Source of the DNA: Pseudarthrobacter cellobiosi
Lineage (GTDB): Bacteria; Actinomycetota; Actinomycetes; Actinomycetales; Micrococcaceae
Assembly: GCF_023913755.1 (NCBI RefSeq)
Contig: NZ_JAMXBJ010000050.1
Span: 310,001 to 374,000 of the forward strand
Direction: 5' to 3'
DNA length: 64,000 bases
The position numbers and the translations under genes were made by a program. The notes under the pieces are model-generated. The model was not told the origin of the DNA. It saw only the letters and a program-made list of their open reading frames with translations, and made no database searches. Of this stretch, positions 43,931 to 55,857 are shown in pieces; positions within the stretch are counted from its first letter, which is position 1, and every line of letters starts with the position of its first letter.

Positions 43931-44715
43931 CCGTCAGTCTCCCGAACCGGCGCCGCCGGCTCGTCGGCAGCTTTTTCACCGGCCGGCTCTTCAGCGGCTG
44001 ATTCAGCCGGCATAGCGACTGGTTCAGATTCTTCCTCGGGCTCAGCCATCGGGATCTCGCCCAGGCCCAAGACGCCCGGAACGTGTTCCCGGAGCTGCTC
44101 CAGGGACACGGCACCGGTGCGCACGACGCGCAGGAGCGTCCCGGTGGCATCCACGATCGTGGAGGGCACGGCGTCGGTTCCTTCCACCGGCCGGAAACCG
44201 CCTTCGAGGTAGACCTCCACGGACTCCGCGAGCTGGGCACGAGCCTCAGCGGCGGTCTGTGCCGGCGGCTGGCCGGTCCGGTTGGCGGAGGACACGGCCA
44301 GCGGACCGGTCAGCGTCAGGAGTTCCTGGGCCACCTCGTCGGCGGGCATACGCAGGGCCACCGTTCCCTGGGTCTCGCCCAGGTCCCAGTCCAGTGACGG
44401 CTGGGCGTGCAGGATCAGGGTCAGTCCCCCCGGCCAGAACGCCTCGGCGAGCTTGCGGGCATCAGCGGAAACATCTGTGGCCAGGCCGTCCAGCGCGTTG
44501 ATCCGGGGAATCAGTACCGGCGGCGGCATGCTGCGGCTGCGCCCTTTGGAGGCCAACAGCATGGTGACGGCCTGCGGCGAAAATGCGTCGGCGGCAATTC
44601 CGTAGACCGTGTCCGTGGGGAACACCACGCACTTCTTTTCGCTGATGGCACGCTGGGCATGCTCCAGGCCAAGGGCGCGCTGATCCTCGGACGTGCAGTT
44701 GTAGGTTGTGGTCAC
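43927..44715 (-). CDS. L-threonylcarbamoyladenylate synthase (Sua5/YrdC)
   Basis: Makes threonylcarbamoyl-AMP for the t6A37 modification of tRNA. The YrdC domain spans about residues 10-200, with CVVFPTDTVYGIAADA, the SKGRSRSMPPPV loop and PLAVSSANRTGQPPA. The last 55 residues are acidic and low-complexity (Ala/Glu/Pro) rather than a second domain, so this is the short type. It sits in the prfA-prmC-sua5 run conserved in Actinobacteria. Confidence 0.92.
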   Translation of the reverse strand: MTTTYNCTSEDQRALGLEHAQRAISEKKCVVFPTDTVYGIAADAFSPQAVTMLLASKGRSRSMPPPVLIPRINALDGLATDVSADARKLAEAFWPGGLTLILHAQPSLDWDLGETQGTVALRMPADEVAQELLTLTGPLAVSSANRTGQPPAQTAAEARAQLAESVEVYLEGGFRPVEGTDAVPSTIVDATGTLLRVVRTGAVSLEQLREHVPGVLGLGEIPMAEPEEESEPVAMPAESAAEEPAGEKAADEPAAPVRETDG

Positions 44716-44730
44716 TGGCCTATTCTTTCA

Positions 44731-45600
44731 TCACTCGTGGTGCGGACCGGCAAGGACGGCGCTCGTGGCGCGTTCCTTGCCGTTGAGGTCCAGATGCGTG
44801 GTGATCTCCCGCCAGGCACCCGTCCGCTGCATCATGCCGGCGATCCAGCCGGCCTGGACCTCCGCGTGTTCCATCACGAAGTAGCCGCCGGGAACCAGCA
44901 GCCGGGCAGCCGAGGCGGCCGCCGCCGTCGGAAGTTCCATGCCGTCCGCTCCCCCGCCGTACAGGGCTTCGGGAGGGTCGTGCAGGGCAACTTCGGGTTC
45001 ATTCGGGACGGCTTCGGCGGGAATGTATGGCGGGTTGGAGATTACGACGTCGAAGGTTTCGTTAAGTTCCGGCAGCGCGTCGCGGAGGTCCCCCAGCACC
45101 AGATTAACGCCCAGGGGCGCCAGGTTTCTGGCCGCCCACGCGTGCGCGAACGGACTGTATTCCACGGCGTGGACTTCGGCGCCGGGCACCTCATGGGCGA
45201 TGGAGCCGGCGATCGCGCCGGACCCCGTTCCCAGGTCCACAATCCGCGGGTGCGCCATCCCCTTGACGTGGTCGATGACCAGCTGCACAACGGACTCTGT
45301 TTCCGGCCGGGGGATAAAGACCCCAGGCCCAACCGCAAGCTCCAGGTACCTGAAATGCGCCACACCGGTGATGTGCTGCAGCGGGATCCGTTGGGCCCGT
45401 TCAGCGACAAGTTCGGCATAGCCAACAGGTGCTGGAGTGTCCCCCAGCATCATCGCCCGGAGCCTGCCGAGCCCCACACCGAGCAGGTGGTCCGCCAGGA
45501 GTTCCGCGTCGACGCGGGGGCTGGGGACCCCAGCGTCCCGGAGGATCACCGTGGCCTCGCTGACGGCAGCCGCGAGGGACTGCTCCGACCCGAGTGTCAT
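44731..45600 (-). CDS. prmC: Peptide chain release factor N5-glutamine methyltransferase
   Basis: Methylates the Gln of the GGQ motif in release factors, encoded by prfA just upstream. SAM-binding VDLGTGSGAIAGS and catalytic ISNPPYIP are present. Length 289. The gap to prfA is 12 bases. Confidence 0.95.
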   Translation of the reverse strand: MTLGSEQSLAAAVSEATVILRDAGVPSPRVDAELLADHLLGVGLGRLRAMMLGDTPAPVGYAELVAERAQRIPLQHITGVAHFRYLELAVGPGVFIPRPETESVVQLVIDHVKGMAHPRIVDLGTGSGAIAGSIAHEVPGAEVHAVEYSPFAHAWAARNLAPLGVNLVLGDLRDALPELNETFDVVISNPPYIPAEAVPNEPEVALHDPPEALYGGGADGMELPTAAAASAARLLVPGGYFVMEHAEVQAGWIAGMMQRTGAWREITTHLDLNGKERATSAVLAGPHHE

Positions 45601-45612
45601 GGAGGCCGGCGG

Positions 45613-46686
45613 CTAGTCGCCGATGGCGTCCAGGCGTGCCTGTTCGTCCATCTCGATGGCGGACTGGATGACCGGTTCCAGGTCACCGTTCATGACCTGG
45701 TCCAGGTTGTACGCCTTGTAGCCGGTGCGGTGGTCCGCGATCCGGTTTTCCGGGTAGTTGTACGTGCGGATGCGCTCCGAACGGTCCATGGTGCGGATCT
45801 GGGATTTACGCTGGGCCGAGTTCTCCGCGTCGATGATTTCCTGCTGGTGCGCCAGGATGCGGGCGCGGAGCACACGCATGCCTGCTTCGCGGTTCTGCAG
45901 CTGGGATTTCTCGTTCTGCATGGCCACCACGATGCCGGTGGGAAGGTGCGTGATACGGACAGCGGAGTCCGTGGTGTTCACAGACTGGCCACCGGGACCC
46001 GAGGAGCGGTAGACGTCGATCTTGAGGTCGTTCTGGTTGATGTCCAGCTCTTCGGGCTCGTCAACTTCGGGGAGGACCAGGACACCGGCGGCAGAGGTGT
46101 GGATGCGGCCCTGGGATTCGGTGACGGGCACACGCTGCACGCGGTGGACGCCGCCTTCGAACTTGAGCCGCGCGTAGACACCTTCGGCAGGATCGTTCGA
46201 GTTGCCCTTGACGGCCATCTGGACGTCCTTGTAGCCACCGAGATCGGATTCGTTGGCCGAGATTAGTTCGGTCTTCCAGCCGCGGGATTCCGCGTACCGG
46301 GTGTACATCCGCAGGAGGTCACCGGCGAAGAGTGCGGCTTCGTCGCCGCCTTCACCGCCCTTGACCTCGAGGATCACGTTGCGGGCGTCGTCGGGATCCC
46401 GCGGAATGAGGAGCCTGCGCAGCTTCGCAGAAGCCTGCTCCAGCGCGGCCTCCAGCACGGGAACCTCGGCAGCAAACTCAGGGTCCTCCGAGGCCATTTC
46501 CTTCGCAGCGGCGAGGTCGTCCTCCAGGGCATGCCACTTGTTGTATGCCTCCACGATGCCATTGAGCTGCGCAGAACGCCGCCCCAGCTTCCGGGCCAGC
46601 CGCTGGTCAGCATAAACAGCAGGATCGCCAAGCTGCGCCTGGATAGCATCATGCTCGTCAAGCAGGCCCTGTACGGACTCAAACAT
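45613..46686 (-). CDS. prfA: Peptide chain release factor 1
   Basis: Terminates translation at UAA and UAG. GGQ occurs in YRSSGPGGQSVNTTDSAVR and the stop-codon recognition region in the preceding domain. Length 357. It is separated from rho by a hairpin terminator only; the ribosomal L31 gene found here in M. tuberculosis is absent. Confidence 0.97.
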   Translation of the reverse strand: MFESVQGLLDEHDAIQAQLGDPAVYADQRLARKLGRRSAQLNGIVEAYNKWHALEDDLAAAKEMASEDPEFAAEVPVLEAALEQASAKLRRLLIPRDPDDARNVILEVKGGEGGDEAALFAGDLLRMYTRYAESRGWKTELISANESDLGGYKDVQMAVKGNSNDPAEGVYARLKFEGGVHRVQRVPVTESQGRIHTSAAGVLVLPEVDEPEELDINQNDLKIDVYRSSGPGGQSVNTTDSAVRITHLPTGIVVAMQNEKSQLQNREAGMRVLRARILAHQQEIIDAENSAQRKSQIRTMDRSERIRTYNYPENRIADHRTGYKAYNLDQVMNGDLEPVIQSAIEMDEQARLDAIGD

Positions 46687-46746
46687 TTCAAAACCTCTTT
46701 CGACTCTTACAAGTCTAGTTTCACGGGACTTAACGACGAACCGCCC

Positions 46747-46778
46747 AAAACATGCCGGCCATCAGGCCGGCATGTTTT
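46747..46778. terminator. Hairpin terminator after rho
   Basis: Perfect 14-bp stem (46747-46760 with 46765-46778, loop ATCA), bounded by AAAA and TTTT. It lies 16 bases after the rho stop and upstream of prfA. Confidence 0.85.
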
Positions 46779-46793
46779 GAGCGGTGAGCGCAG

Positions 46794-48995
<2,202 letters not shown>

Positions 48996-49291
48996 GAAGG
49001 ATCCTTCCCCCTCGACGGCGTCCAGACTGGGAGCTGGACGCGATGATTTGATCTGGGCTGCAGTTCAGATCTGCAGCCGCATTTTCGGTCTTGCCGGTTG
49101 GATTTCGGCCAGCAGGGCCGGATACTGATTCACCTCACGCACCGATTAATGGCGGGGCGCTGGGCTGACGGTTCAGGGGCAGACAATTTAGCTGCAGATT
49201 CCTGCGACAGACCAAGCAGGTGGCACCGGAAAATATTGCGCAGTAGGAGATCACTGACAACTGAATGCAGCTGCCGATCAGATAGGCGGAA
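48996..49291 (-). promoter_or_regulatory. rho leader with two hairpins
   Basis: No gene seen in these 296 bases. Two 8-bp perfect stems precede rho: GGCTGCAG/CTGCAGCC (49056-49063 with 49071-49078) and GCGTCCAG/CTGGACGC (49018-49025 with 49034-49041). The second lies just before the ribosome site. A separate rho promoter within the gap is likely, but no clear -35/-10 pair was found. Confidence 0.45.
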
Positions 49292-50266
49292 TTACCGCCG
49301 GTGCAAGTCCACCTTAGCACCTTCGACGTCCACTGCCAGCTTCAGCACGCGCCAGCCGATGCCCGGCGTGTTCGACTCTGTAAAGGACGCAATAAACCCA
49401 AGGACCTCGGCGGCTTCGGCTTCGCCGTCGGCGAGAACCAGGACCGTAGGTCCGGCACCCGAAACCACGGCCGCGTGGCCCGCGTTGCGCAGTGCCGTGA
49501 TGAGGGACGCGCTGGGCCGCATCGCCTCGGCCCGGTAGCTCTGGTGCAGGTAATCCTCCGTGCCTGCGTGCAGGAACTCGGGCTTCTGCGTCAGCGCATG
49601 GATCAGCAGCGCCGCCCGGCCGGAGTTCATGGCCGCCGCATGATGGCCCACAGACGCCGGCAGCAGAGCTCGCGCTGCCTCGGTGGACAATTCGAAATCG
49701 GGGACGGCCACGATGGGAATCACGGAACCGGCCACGGTAGCGCACGTGCTGCTGTACTGGTCACTGTCCTGCCATGACAGCGCCAGTCCGCCGAAAATCG
49801 CGGGCGCGACGTTGTCCGGATGGCCTTCCATCTCGCTGGTCAACTGCAGGATCCAATCCCGCCCGCGACGCGCCGCTTCGGGCACCATCGCATTGGCGGC
49901 CGAGACGGCCGCCACCACTGCCGACGCCGATGATCCCAGGCCCCGGCCATGGGGGTTGACGTTCGTCGCCGTGATCCTGAGGCCGCCGTGCCGGTATCCG
50001 AGCCGGGAAAAGGCAGCCTCCATCGCCCTGACCACCAGGTGACTGGCGTCCTGCGGCAGCGTGTCCGCCCCCTCGCCGCTGAGCTCGAAGACGAGCTCAG
50101 CGGATTCGAGGCTTTCCACCGTCAGGGTGTCGTGCAGTGCAAGGGCGAGGCCCAGGCTGTCGTAACCCGGTCCAAGGTTGGCACTGGTGGCCGGTACCCT
50201 GACGGTGACGCGCTGACCTGCCTCGATGACGGGCAGGTCAACGGCGGTGGGCGAGGTGGTTTCCAA
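49292..50266 (-). CDS. thrB: Homoserine kinase
   Basis: GHMP kinase that phosphorylates homoserine before threonine synthase. VPATSANLGPGYDSLGLAL and the ATP loop PHGRGLGSSASAVVAAV are conserved. Length 324. It lies three bases after thrC in one operon. Confidence 0.96.
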   Translation of the reverse strand: METTSPTAVDLPVIEAGQRVTVRVPATSANLGPGYDSLGLALALHDTLTVESLESAELVFELSGEGADTLPQDASHLVVRAMEAAFSRLGYRHGGLRITATNVNPHGRGLGSSASAVVAAVSAANAMVPEAARRGRDWILQLTSEMEGHPDNVAPAIFGGLALSWQDSDQYSSTCATVAGSVIPIVAVPDFELSTEAARALLPASVGHHAAAMNSGRAALLIHALTQKPEFLHAGTEDYLHQSYRAEAMRPSASLITALRNAGHAAVVSGAGPTVLVLADGEAEAAEVLGFIASFTESNTPGIGWRVLKLAVDVEGAKVDLHRR

Positions 50267-50268
50267 GG

Positions 50269-51375
50269 CTACTTTTCTTCCAGTCCCAGTTCAGCAGCGA
50301 CTGTCACGACGTCGTTCGAGACCTTGACCGGCTGCACTTCACTGCCGTCCTCGGTCCGGAGGGCCCACTGGGGGTCCTTGAGACCGTGGCCGGTCACGGT
50401 GATGACGATGGTCTTGCCGGTCGGAACTTCACCGGCGGCGTGCTTCTTGAGCAGGCCGGCCACACCGGCGGCGGAGCCGGGCTCCACAAAAACGCCTTCG
50501 CGGGCGGACAGCCAGCGGTGAGCATCCAGGATCTGTTCGTCAGTCACGGAGTCGATGAATCCGCCGGACTCGTCACGTGCCGCGATGGCACCGTCCCAGG
50601 ACGCCGGGTTGCCGATCCGGATGGCAGTGGCGATGGTGTCCGGCTCCGTGATGGGGTGCCCCGCCACGAACGGTGCCGCGCCTGCGGCCTGGAAGCCCCA
50701 CATCTGCGGGGTCTTGGTGGACACGGCGGGCAAGGTTCCGGCCGTGTCGGATTCGAACGGCGCCGAGTACTCCTTGTAGCCCTTCCAGTACGCCGTGATG
50801 TTGCCGGCGTTGCCTACGGGCAGGACGTGGATGTCCGGAGCATCGCCGAGCGAATCAACAATCTCAAACGCGCCCGTCTTCTGGCCCTGGATGCGGGCCG
50901 GGTTCACGGAGTTGACCAGGAACACCGGATAGGACTCCCCCAGCTTCCGTGCAATGTCCAGGCAGTTATCGAAGTTGCCGTCCACCTGGAGCAGCGTGGC
51001 GCCGTGCGCGATGGCCTGGCTCAGCTTGCCCATGGAGATCTTGCCTTCGGGGACCAGCACGGCGCATTTCAGTCCCGCTGCCGTGGCGTAGGCCGCGGCG
51101 GAAGCTGAAGTGTTGCCAGTGGACGCGCACACCACAGCCTTGGCGCCGGATGCAACGGCGGCCGTCATGGCCATGGTCATGCCGCGGTCCTTGAACGAAC
51201 CGGTGGGGTTCATCCCCTCGACCTTCAGGTACACCGTGGAGCCGGTGAGCTCGGAGAGTTTCTGCGCGTGGACCAGCGGGGTGCCGCCTTCTCCCAGCGT
51301 GATGACCCTTGTGGATTCCGTTACGGGCAGACGGTCAGCGTATTCGCGGATAACGCCGCGCCATTGGTGAGCCAC
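50269..51375 (-). CDS. thrC: Threonine synthase
   Basis: PLP enzyme that converts phosphohomoserine to threonine. The Lys in GSFKDRGMTMA binds PLP and VCASTGNTSASAAAYA holds the phosphate pocket. Length 368, the short bacterial type. The GTG start directly follows the hom stop; GAAGGAG in the end of hom serves as ribosome site. Confidence 0.96.
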   Translation of the reverse strand: MAHQWRGVIREYADRLPVTESTRVITLGEGGTPLVHAQKLSELTGSTVYLKVEGMNPTGSFKDRGMTMAMTAAVASGAKAVVCASTGNTSASAAAYATAAGLKCAVLVPEGKISMGKLSQAIAHGATLLQVDGNFDNCLDIARKLGESYPVFLVNSVNPARIQGQKTGAFEIVDSLGDAPDIHVLPVGNAGNITAYWKGYKEYSAPFESDTAGTLPAVSTKTPQMWGFQAAGAAPFVAGHPITEPDTIATAIRIGNPASWDGAIAARDESGGFIDSVTDEQILDAHRWLSAREGVFVEPGSAAGVAGLLKKHAAGEVPTGKTIVITVTGHGLKDPQWALRTEDGSEVQPVKVSNDVVTVAAELGLEEK

Positions 51376-52692
51376 TTAGACTCCTTCTACCCGCAGAACG
51401 GATGTTACTGAATTGATGACGTCCAGGCCCTTGACGGCCTCGACGGTGGCTGCGAGGGCAGCCTCTGATGCGCGGTGGGTAACGATCCGCAGTTCGGCCG
51501 ACTCCACGTTGGACTCTGCGTCCCGGTGGATGGTCTGCCGCATGATTTCGATGGAGACGCCATGCTCCGCAAAAAGCTGGGCGATCCGGGCCAGCACGCC
51601 GGGCTGGTCAGCCACATCCAGGCCGATGTAGTAGCTGGTCATGACCGCGTCGATGGGCAGCGCCGGGACGTGGCCCGTGGTGGTCTCCGTGCGTCCGGGG
51701 CCACCCAGCACAATGCGGCGGGCGGCCGAAACGAGGTCACCCAGCACGGCGGACGCCGTCGGAGTTCCGCCGGCACCCTGGCCATAGAACATCAGCTCGC
51801 CGGCGTTTTCCGCCTCAATGAAAACCGCGTTGAACGCGCCACGAACGGCGGCCAGCGGGTGCTCGCGCGGCAGCAGCGTGGGGTGCACGCGCACGGAAAC
51901 GCCTTCGCCGCCGTCGGCATCCGTGAGCTTTTCAGCGATGGCCAGCAGTTTGATGACAAATCCGGCGTCCTTGGCTGCGGCGATGTCCGCCGCGCTGACG
52001 GACGTGATGCCTTCACAGTGGACGTTCTCCAGGGCGAAGCGGGTGTGGAACGACAGCGACGCGAGAATGGCGGCCTTGGAGGCGGCGTCGTGGCCTTCGA
52101 CGTCGGCGGTGGGGTCCGCTTCCGCGTAACCGAGCCGCTGGGCCTCTGCGAGGGCGTCCGCAAACTGGGCGCCGGTGGAGTCCATCTGGTCCAGGATGAA
52201 GTTGGTGGTGCCGTTGACGATACCCAGCACGCGGGTGATGCGGTCTCCGGCCAGGCTGTCCCGGATGGGGCGCAGGATGGGGATGGCACCGGCTACGGCG
52301 GCTTCGTAGGACAGCTGCACGCCGGCCTTGTCGGCCTCTTCGTAGAGGGTGGGGCCGTCCTGGGCGAGCAGGGCCTTGTTGCCGGTGACAACACAGGCGC
52401 CGTTGCGGAGCGCGGAGAGGATCAGCGTGCGGGCAGGCTCGATCCCGCCCATGAGCTCGATCACCAGGTCGGCGTCCTTGACCAGGGTGTCGGCGTCGGT
52501 GGTGAAGAGGTCCTGCGGCAGGTCCACATCCCGCTTGGCATTGACGTTGCGCACCGCGATGCCGCTGAGCTGCAGGCGGGCCCCGGTACGGGCGGCAAGG
52601 GCGTCGGCGTCCTCAATGAGAATCCGCGCAACCTGGGCCCCAACGTTGCCACAGCCCAGCAGGGCTACTTTCAGGGTTCGCAATTCAGTCAT
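51376..52692 (-). CDS. hom: Homoserine dehydrogenase
   Basis: Reduces aspartate semialdehyde to homoserine. NAD(P) motif ALLGCGNVGAQVA lies near residue 10, catalytic region NGTTNFILDQM follows, and an ACT regulatory domain covers the last 80 residues (QPGVLARIAQLFAEHG), consistent with threonine feedback. Start MTELRTLK at 52692 overlaps the lysA end by 8 bases. Confidence 0.97.
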   Translation of the reverse strand: MTELRTLKVALLGCGNVGAQVARILIEDADALAARTGARLQLSGIAVRNVNAKRDVDLPQDLFTTDADTLVKDADLVIELMGGIEPARTLILSALRNGACVVTGNKALLAQDGPTLYEEADKAGVQLSYEAAVAGAIPILRPIRDSLAGDRITRVLGIVNGTTNFILDQMDSTGAQFADALAEAQRLGYAEADPTADVEGHDAASKAAILASLSFHTRFALENVHCEGITSVSAADIAAAKDAGFVIKLLAIAEKLTDADGGEGVSVRVHPTLLPREHPLAAVRGAFNAVFIEAENAGELMFYGQGAGGTPTASAVLGDLVSAARRIVLGGPGRTETTTGHVPALPIDAVMTSYYIGLDVADQPGVLARIAQLFAEHGVSIEIMRQTIHRDAESNVESAELRIVTHRASEAALAATVEAVKGLDVINSVTSVLRVEGV

Positions 52693-54190
52693 TCGGCACT
52701 CCCATGTCGCGGTTAAGCAGATCTTCTTCGGTTTCCCCGCGGACAATCAGCCGGGCAGATCCGCCGCGCACCGCGACAACGCCCGGCCGGGCCAGATAGT
52801 TGTAGTTGCTTGACAGGGCCCAGCAGTAGGCGCCGGTCCCCGGTACAGCAAGCAGATCACCGGCTGCCACGTCCTCGGGCAGATATACATCTCTAACAAC
52901 TATGTCGCCGCTCTCGCAATGTTTGCCCACCACGCGGGACAGCTGCGGGGACGCGGCGGACGTGCGGGAGGCCAGAATCGCCGAATAATCCGCGTCGTAG
53001 AGCACCGGGCGGGCGTTATCGCTCATGCCGCCGTCCACTGACACATAGCGGCGCGGATGCGTAACGTTCTCCTGGCCCGCTTCGCCGGCCGGAGCGTCCA
53101 CCCGCACGGTTTTCAGGGTGCCCACCTCGTACAGCGTGAACGTGGTGCTGCCCACGATCGCGCGTCCGGGTTCGATCGAAATCCGGGGAGCGGTGATGCC
53201 CAGCTCAGCACACGTGGAACGCACGACGGCGGCCATCGCCTGCGCGACGTCAGCTGCGGGGCGCGGGGTGTCCACCGGGGTATAGGCAATGCCGTAGCCG
53301 CCGCCGAGGTCCAGCTCGGGCATCACGATGGAGTACTTTTCCTGCATGGCAGCGTGGAAGCGCAGGAGCTTCTGCGCGGCGAGTTCAAAGCCGTCCGGCT
53401 CGAAGATCTGCGAGCCGATGTGGCAGTGCAGGCCCAGCAGGTCGATGCCGGCGTAGCCCGTGGCCGCAGCCACAGCTTCCTCCGCTGCTGACAGTCCGGC
53501 CTGCTCGGTGGAATCCCCGGCCATGGAGAGGCCGAACTTCTGGTCCTCGTGGGCGGTGGCGATGAACTCGTGGGTGTGCGCGTGGACGCCGGGAGTCAGG
53601 CGCAGCATAACGTTGGCAATTTCGCCGCGGTCCGAGGCGATTTTGGCAACGCGGTCCAGTTCGTCGAGGCTGTCCACCACGATGCGTCCCAGCTTCATAT
53701 CCAGCGCGCGGTTGATCTCGGCGTCGGATTTGTTGTTGCCGTGCAGGCCCAGGTTTTCGCCCTTGATGCCGGCCCGGGCCGCCACCGCGAGCTCGCCGCC
53801 GGAACAGGTGTCCAGCCGGAGTCCTTCGTCTGCCACCCAGGCGGCTACGGCGGTGCACAGGAAGGACTTGCCCGCGTAGTAGACGTCCACTCCCCCGCAG
53901 ATGTCGGCAAACGCGGCATCAAAGGCGTCCTTGAAGGAACGTGCGCGGGCCCGGAAGTCTGTCTCGCTCATCACAAAGAGCGGCGTGCCGAACTGCGCCT
54001 TGAGCTCGCTGACGGCGATGCCATCGATGGCGAGCTCACCGGCGTCGTTCTTCCGCACATCCTGCGCCCACATGAGCTCGTGGAGCGCATTCAGGTCCGC
54101 GGGAACGGCGAGCCACTCGGGAGCCAGCGGGGATCCGCTGTTGGTGTCCTGTGCTGACACCTTCTGCGTCGAAGTTTCCTGTGCCGACAT
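52685..54190 (-). CDS. lysA: Diaminopimelate decarboxylase
   Basis: Last step of lysine synthesis. PLP Lys in YYAGKSFLCTAVAAW, the phosphate loop GGGYGIAYTP and the active-site Cys in KHCESGDIVV are present. Length 501; the first 40 residues are extra relative to most homologues. Start at 54190 (MSAQETST), five bases past argS. Confidence 0.96.
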   Translation of the reverse strand: MSAQETSTQKVSAQDTNSGSPLAPEWLAVPADLNALHELMWAQDVRKNDAGELAIDGIAVSELKAQFGTPLFVMSETDFRARARSFKDAFDAAFADICGGVDVYYAGKSFLCTAVAAWVADEGLRLDTCSGGELAVAARAGIKGENLGLHGNNKSDAEINRALDMKLGRIVVDSLDELDRVAKIASDRGEIANVMLRLTPGVHAHTHEFIATAHEDQKFGLSMAGDSTEQAGLSAAEEAVAAATGYAGIDLLGLHCHIGSQIFEPDGFELAAQKLLRFHAAMQEKYSIVMPELDLGGGYGIAYTPVDTPRPAADVAQAMAAVVRSTCAELGITAPRISIEPGRAIVGSTTFTLYEVGTLKTVRVDAPAGEAGQENVTHPRRYVSVDGGMSDNARPVLYDADYSAILASRTSAASPQLSRVVGKHCESGDIVVRDVYLPEDVAAGDLLAVPGTGAYCWALSSNYNYLARPGVVAVRGGSARLIVRGETEEDLLNRDMGVPND

Positions 54191-54195
54191 CAGTT

Positions 54196-55845
54196 TCACA
54201 TCCGTTCCGGTGCGGACACGCCCAGCAGGTCCAGTCCGTTGGCCAGCACCTGGCTGGTGGCGTCGTTCAGCCACAGGCGGGTGCGGTTGACATCGGTGAC
54301 GGCTTCGTCGCCCTGTGGGGCAACACGGCAGGCGTCGTACCAGCGGTGGTAGGCGCCGGCAATTACCTCGAGGTGGCGGGCCACGCGGTGGGGTTCACGC
54401 AGTTCGGCGGCTTTGGCCACGATCGAGGGGTAGCTGCCCAGGTAGGAGAGCAGTTCGTTTTCCGTGGCGTGATCCAGAAGTGAAGCATCGAACGCGCTCC
54501 GGTCCACGCCGGCAGCCACGGCGTTGCGGGCGGTGCCACGGGACCGGGCGTGGGCGTACTGGACGTAGAACACCGGGTTTTCGTTGCTGTGCTTCTTCAG
54601 GAGATCGGGATCCAGGGTGAGCGGGGAATCTGCCGGGAAGCGGGCCAGAGAATAACGAACAGCGTCCTTGCCCAGCCAGTCGATGAGGTCCTTGAGCTCG
54701 ATGATGTTGCCAGCCCGCTTGGACAGCTTGGCGCCATTAACGGACACCAGCTGGCCGATCAGCACCTCGATGTTCACATCGGGATCATCGCCCGCGCAGG
54801 CCGCAATGGCCTTGAGGCGGTTGATGTAACCGTGGTGGTCGGCCCCCAGGAGGTAGATCTTTTCGGTAAAGCCGCGGTCCTTCTTGGACAAGTAGTAGGC
54901 GGCGTCCGCGGCAAAGTACGTGGGTTCGCCGTTCGCGCGGATCATCACGCGGTCCTTGTCGTCCCCGAAGTCGGTGGTGCGCAACCAGACCGCACCGCCG
55001 TCGTCGAACACGTGGCCCTGCTCGCGAAGGCGGGCCACAGCACTTTCGATGTGGCCGGCGTCGTGCAGTTCCTGCTCCGAGAAGTAAACGTCAAACGCAA
55101 CGCCGAAGTCGGCGAGCGTGTCCTTAATGTCCTTCATCTGTGCCTTGTAGGCAGCGGCGCGGATGACGGGAAGGGCGGCGACCTCGGTGAGTTCGCGGAT
55201 GTCGGGGTGCTGGGTGAGGACGTCGTGGCCGAGGTCTGCGATGTACTGGCCCGGGTAGCCGCCGTCCGGCACCGGAAGTCCGTGCAGCCGCGAGTAAACA
55301 GAGTTCGCGAACACGTTCATCTGCGAACCGGCGTCGTTGATGTAGTACTCGGCGGTGACCTCCGCGCCCGAAGCACGCAGCACGCGGGCGATGGCGTCGC
55401 CCAAGGCGGCCCAGCGGGTGTGGCCGATGTGCAGCGGACCAGTGGGGTTCGCCGACACAAATTCCATGTTCACCACGTGACCGGCGAGCGTGGTGGTGGT
55501 GCCGTAGTCCCGTCCGGCTTCCACGATGGCCTTCGCCAGGGCACCCGCCGCGGCGGCGTCCACGGTGATGTTCAGGAAGCCGGGGCCAGCAATATCCACG
55601 GCAGCGACGCCGTTGATGGACTTCAGCCGGGCGCTCAGGACGGTGGCGAATTCGCGCGGGTTGGTGCCGGCCTGCTTGGACAGCTGGAGGGCGATGCTGG
55701 TGGCCCAGTCGCCGTGCTCCCGGTTCTTCGGTCGCTCCACGCGCACCTCATCAGGGACAGCTGATGCGGAAAGCGCGATTTCGCCAGCGGCGACGGCGTC
55801 TTTCAGGCAGGCGGATATGGCGAGGGAGAGTTCTTCGGGAGTCAC
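54196..55845 (-). CDS. argS: Arginyl-tRNA synthetase
   Basis: Charges tRNA-Arg. HIGH-type motif in NPTGPLHIGHTRWAALGD and a KMSK-like GAKLSKRAGN. Length 549. It heads the argS-lysA-hom-thrC-thrB operon. TAGGCT lies six bases before the GTG start. Confidence 0.97.
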   Translation of the reverse strand: MTPEELSLAISACLKDAVAAGEIALSASAVPDEVRVERPKNREHGDWATSIALQLSKQAGTNPREFATVLSARLKSINGVAAVDIAGPGFLNITVDAAAAGALAKAIVEAGRDYGTTTTLAGHVVNMEFVSANPTGPLHIGHTRWAALGDAIARVLRASGAEVTAEYYINDAGSQMNVFANSVYSRLHGLPVPDGGYPGQYIADLGHDVLTQHPDIRELTEVAALPVIRAAAYKAQMKDIKDTLADFGVAFDVYFSEQELHDAGHIESAVARLREQGHVFDDGGAVWLRTTDFGDDKDRVMIRANGEPTYFAADAAYYLSKKDRGFTEKIYLLGADHHGYINRLKAIAACAGDDPDVNIEVLIGQLVSVNGAKLSKRAGNIIELKDLIDWLGKDAVRYSLARFPADSPLTLDPDLLKKHSNENPVFYVQYAHARSRGTARNAVAAGVDRSAFDASLLDHATENELLSYLGSYPSIVAKAAELREPHRVARHLEVIAGAYHRWYDACRVAPQGDEAVTDVNRTRLWLNDATSQVLANGLDLLGVSAPERM

Positions 55846-55851
55846 CCCTCT

Positions 55852-55857
55852 AGCCTA
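55852..55857 (-). promoter_or_regulatory. -10 hexamer of a leaderless argS start
   Basis: TAGGCT on the minus strand, six bases before the GTG at 55845; presumed promoter of the amino acid operon. Confidence 0.45.

Noticed and set aside
44407..46266. A 619-codon plus-strand frame opposite sua5, prmC and prfA
   Set aside because: It spans three well-supported genes on the other strand and has no domain signal; a shadow of GC-rich codon bias.
49135..49320. A 61-codon minus-strand frame between thrB and rho as a leader peptide
   Set aside because: It begins inside the end of thrB, has no ribosome site and no amino acid pattern of an attenuator.
51475..52716. A 413-codon plus-strand frame opposite hom
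   Set aside because: Gly/Val/Arg-rich antisense of homoserine dehydrogenase without any known motif.
54550..55764. A 404-codon plus-strand frame inside argS
   Set aside because: argS motifs are unambiguous on the minus strand. Long antisense frames are common at this GC content.
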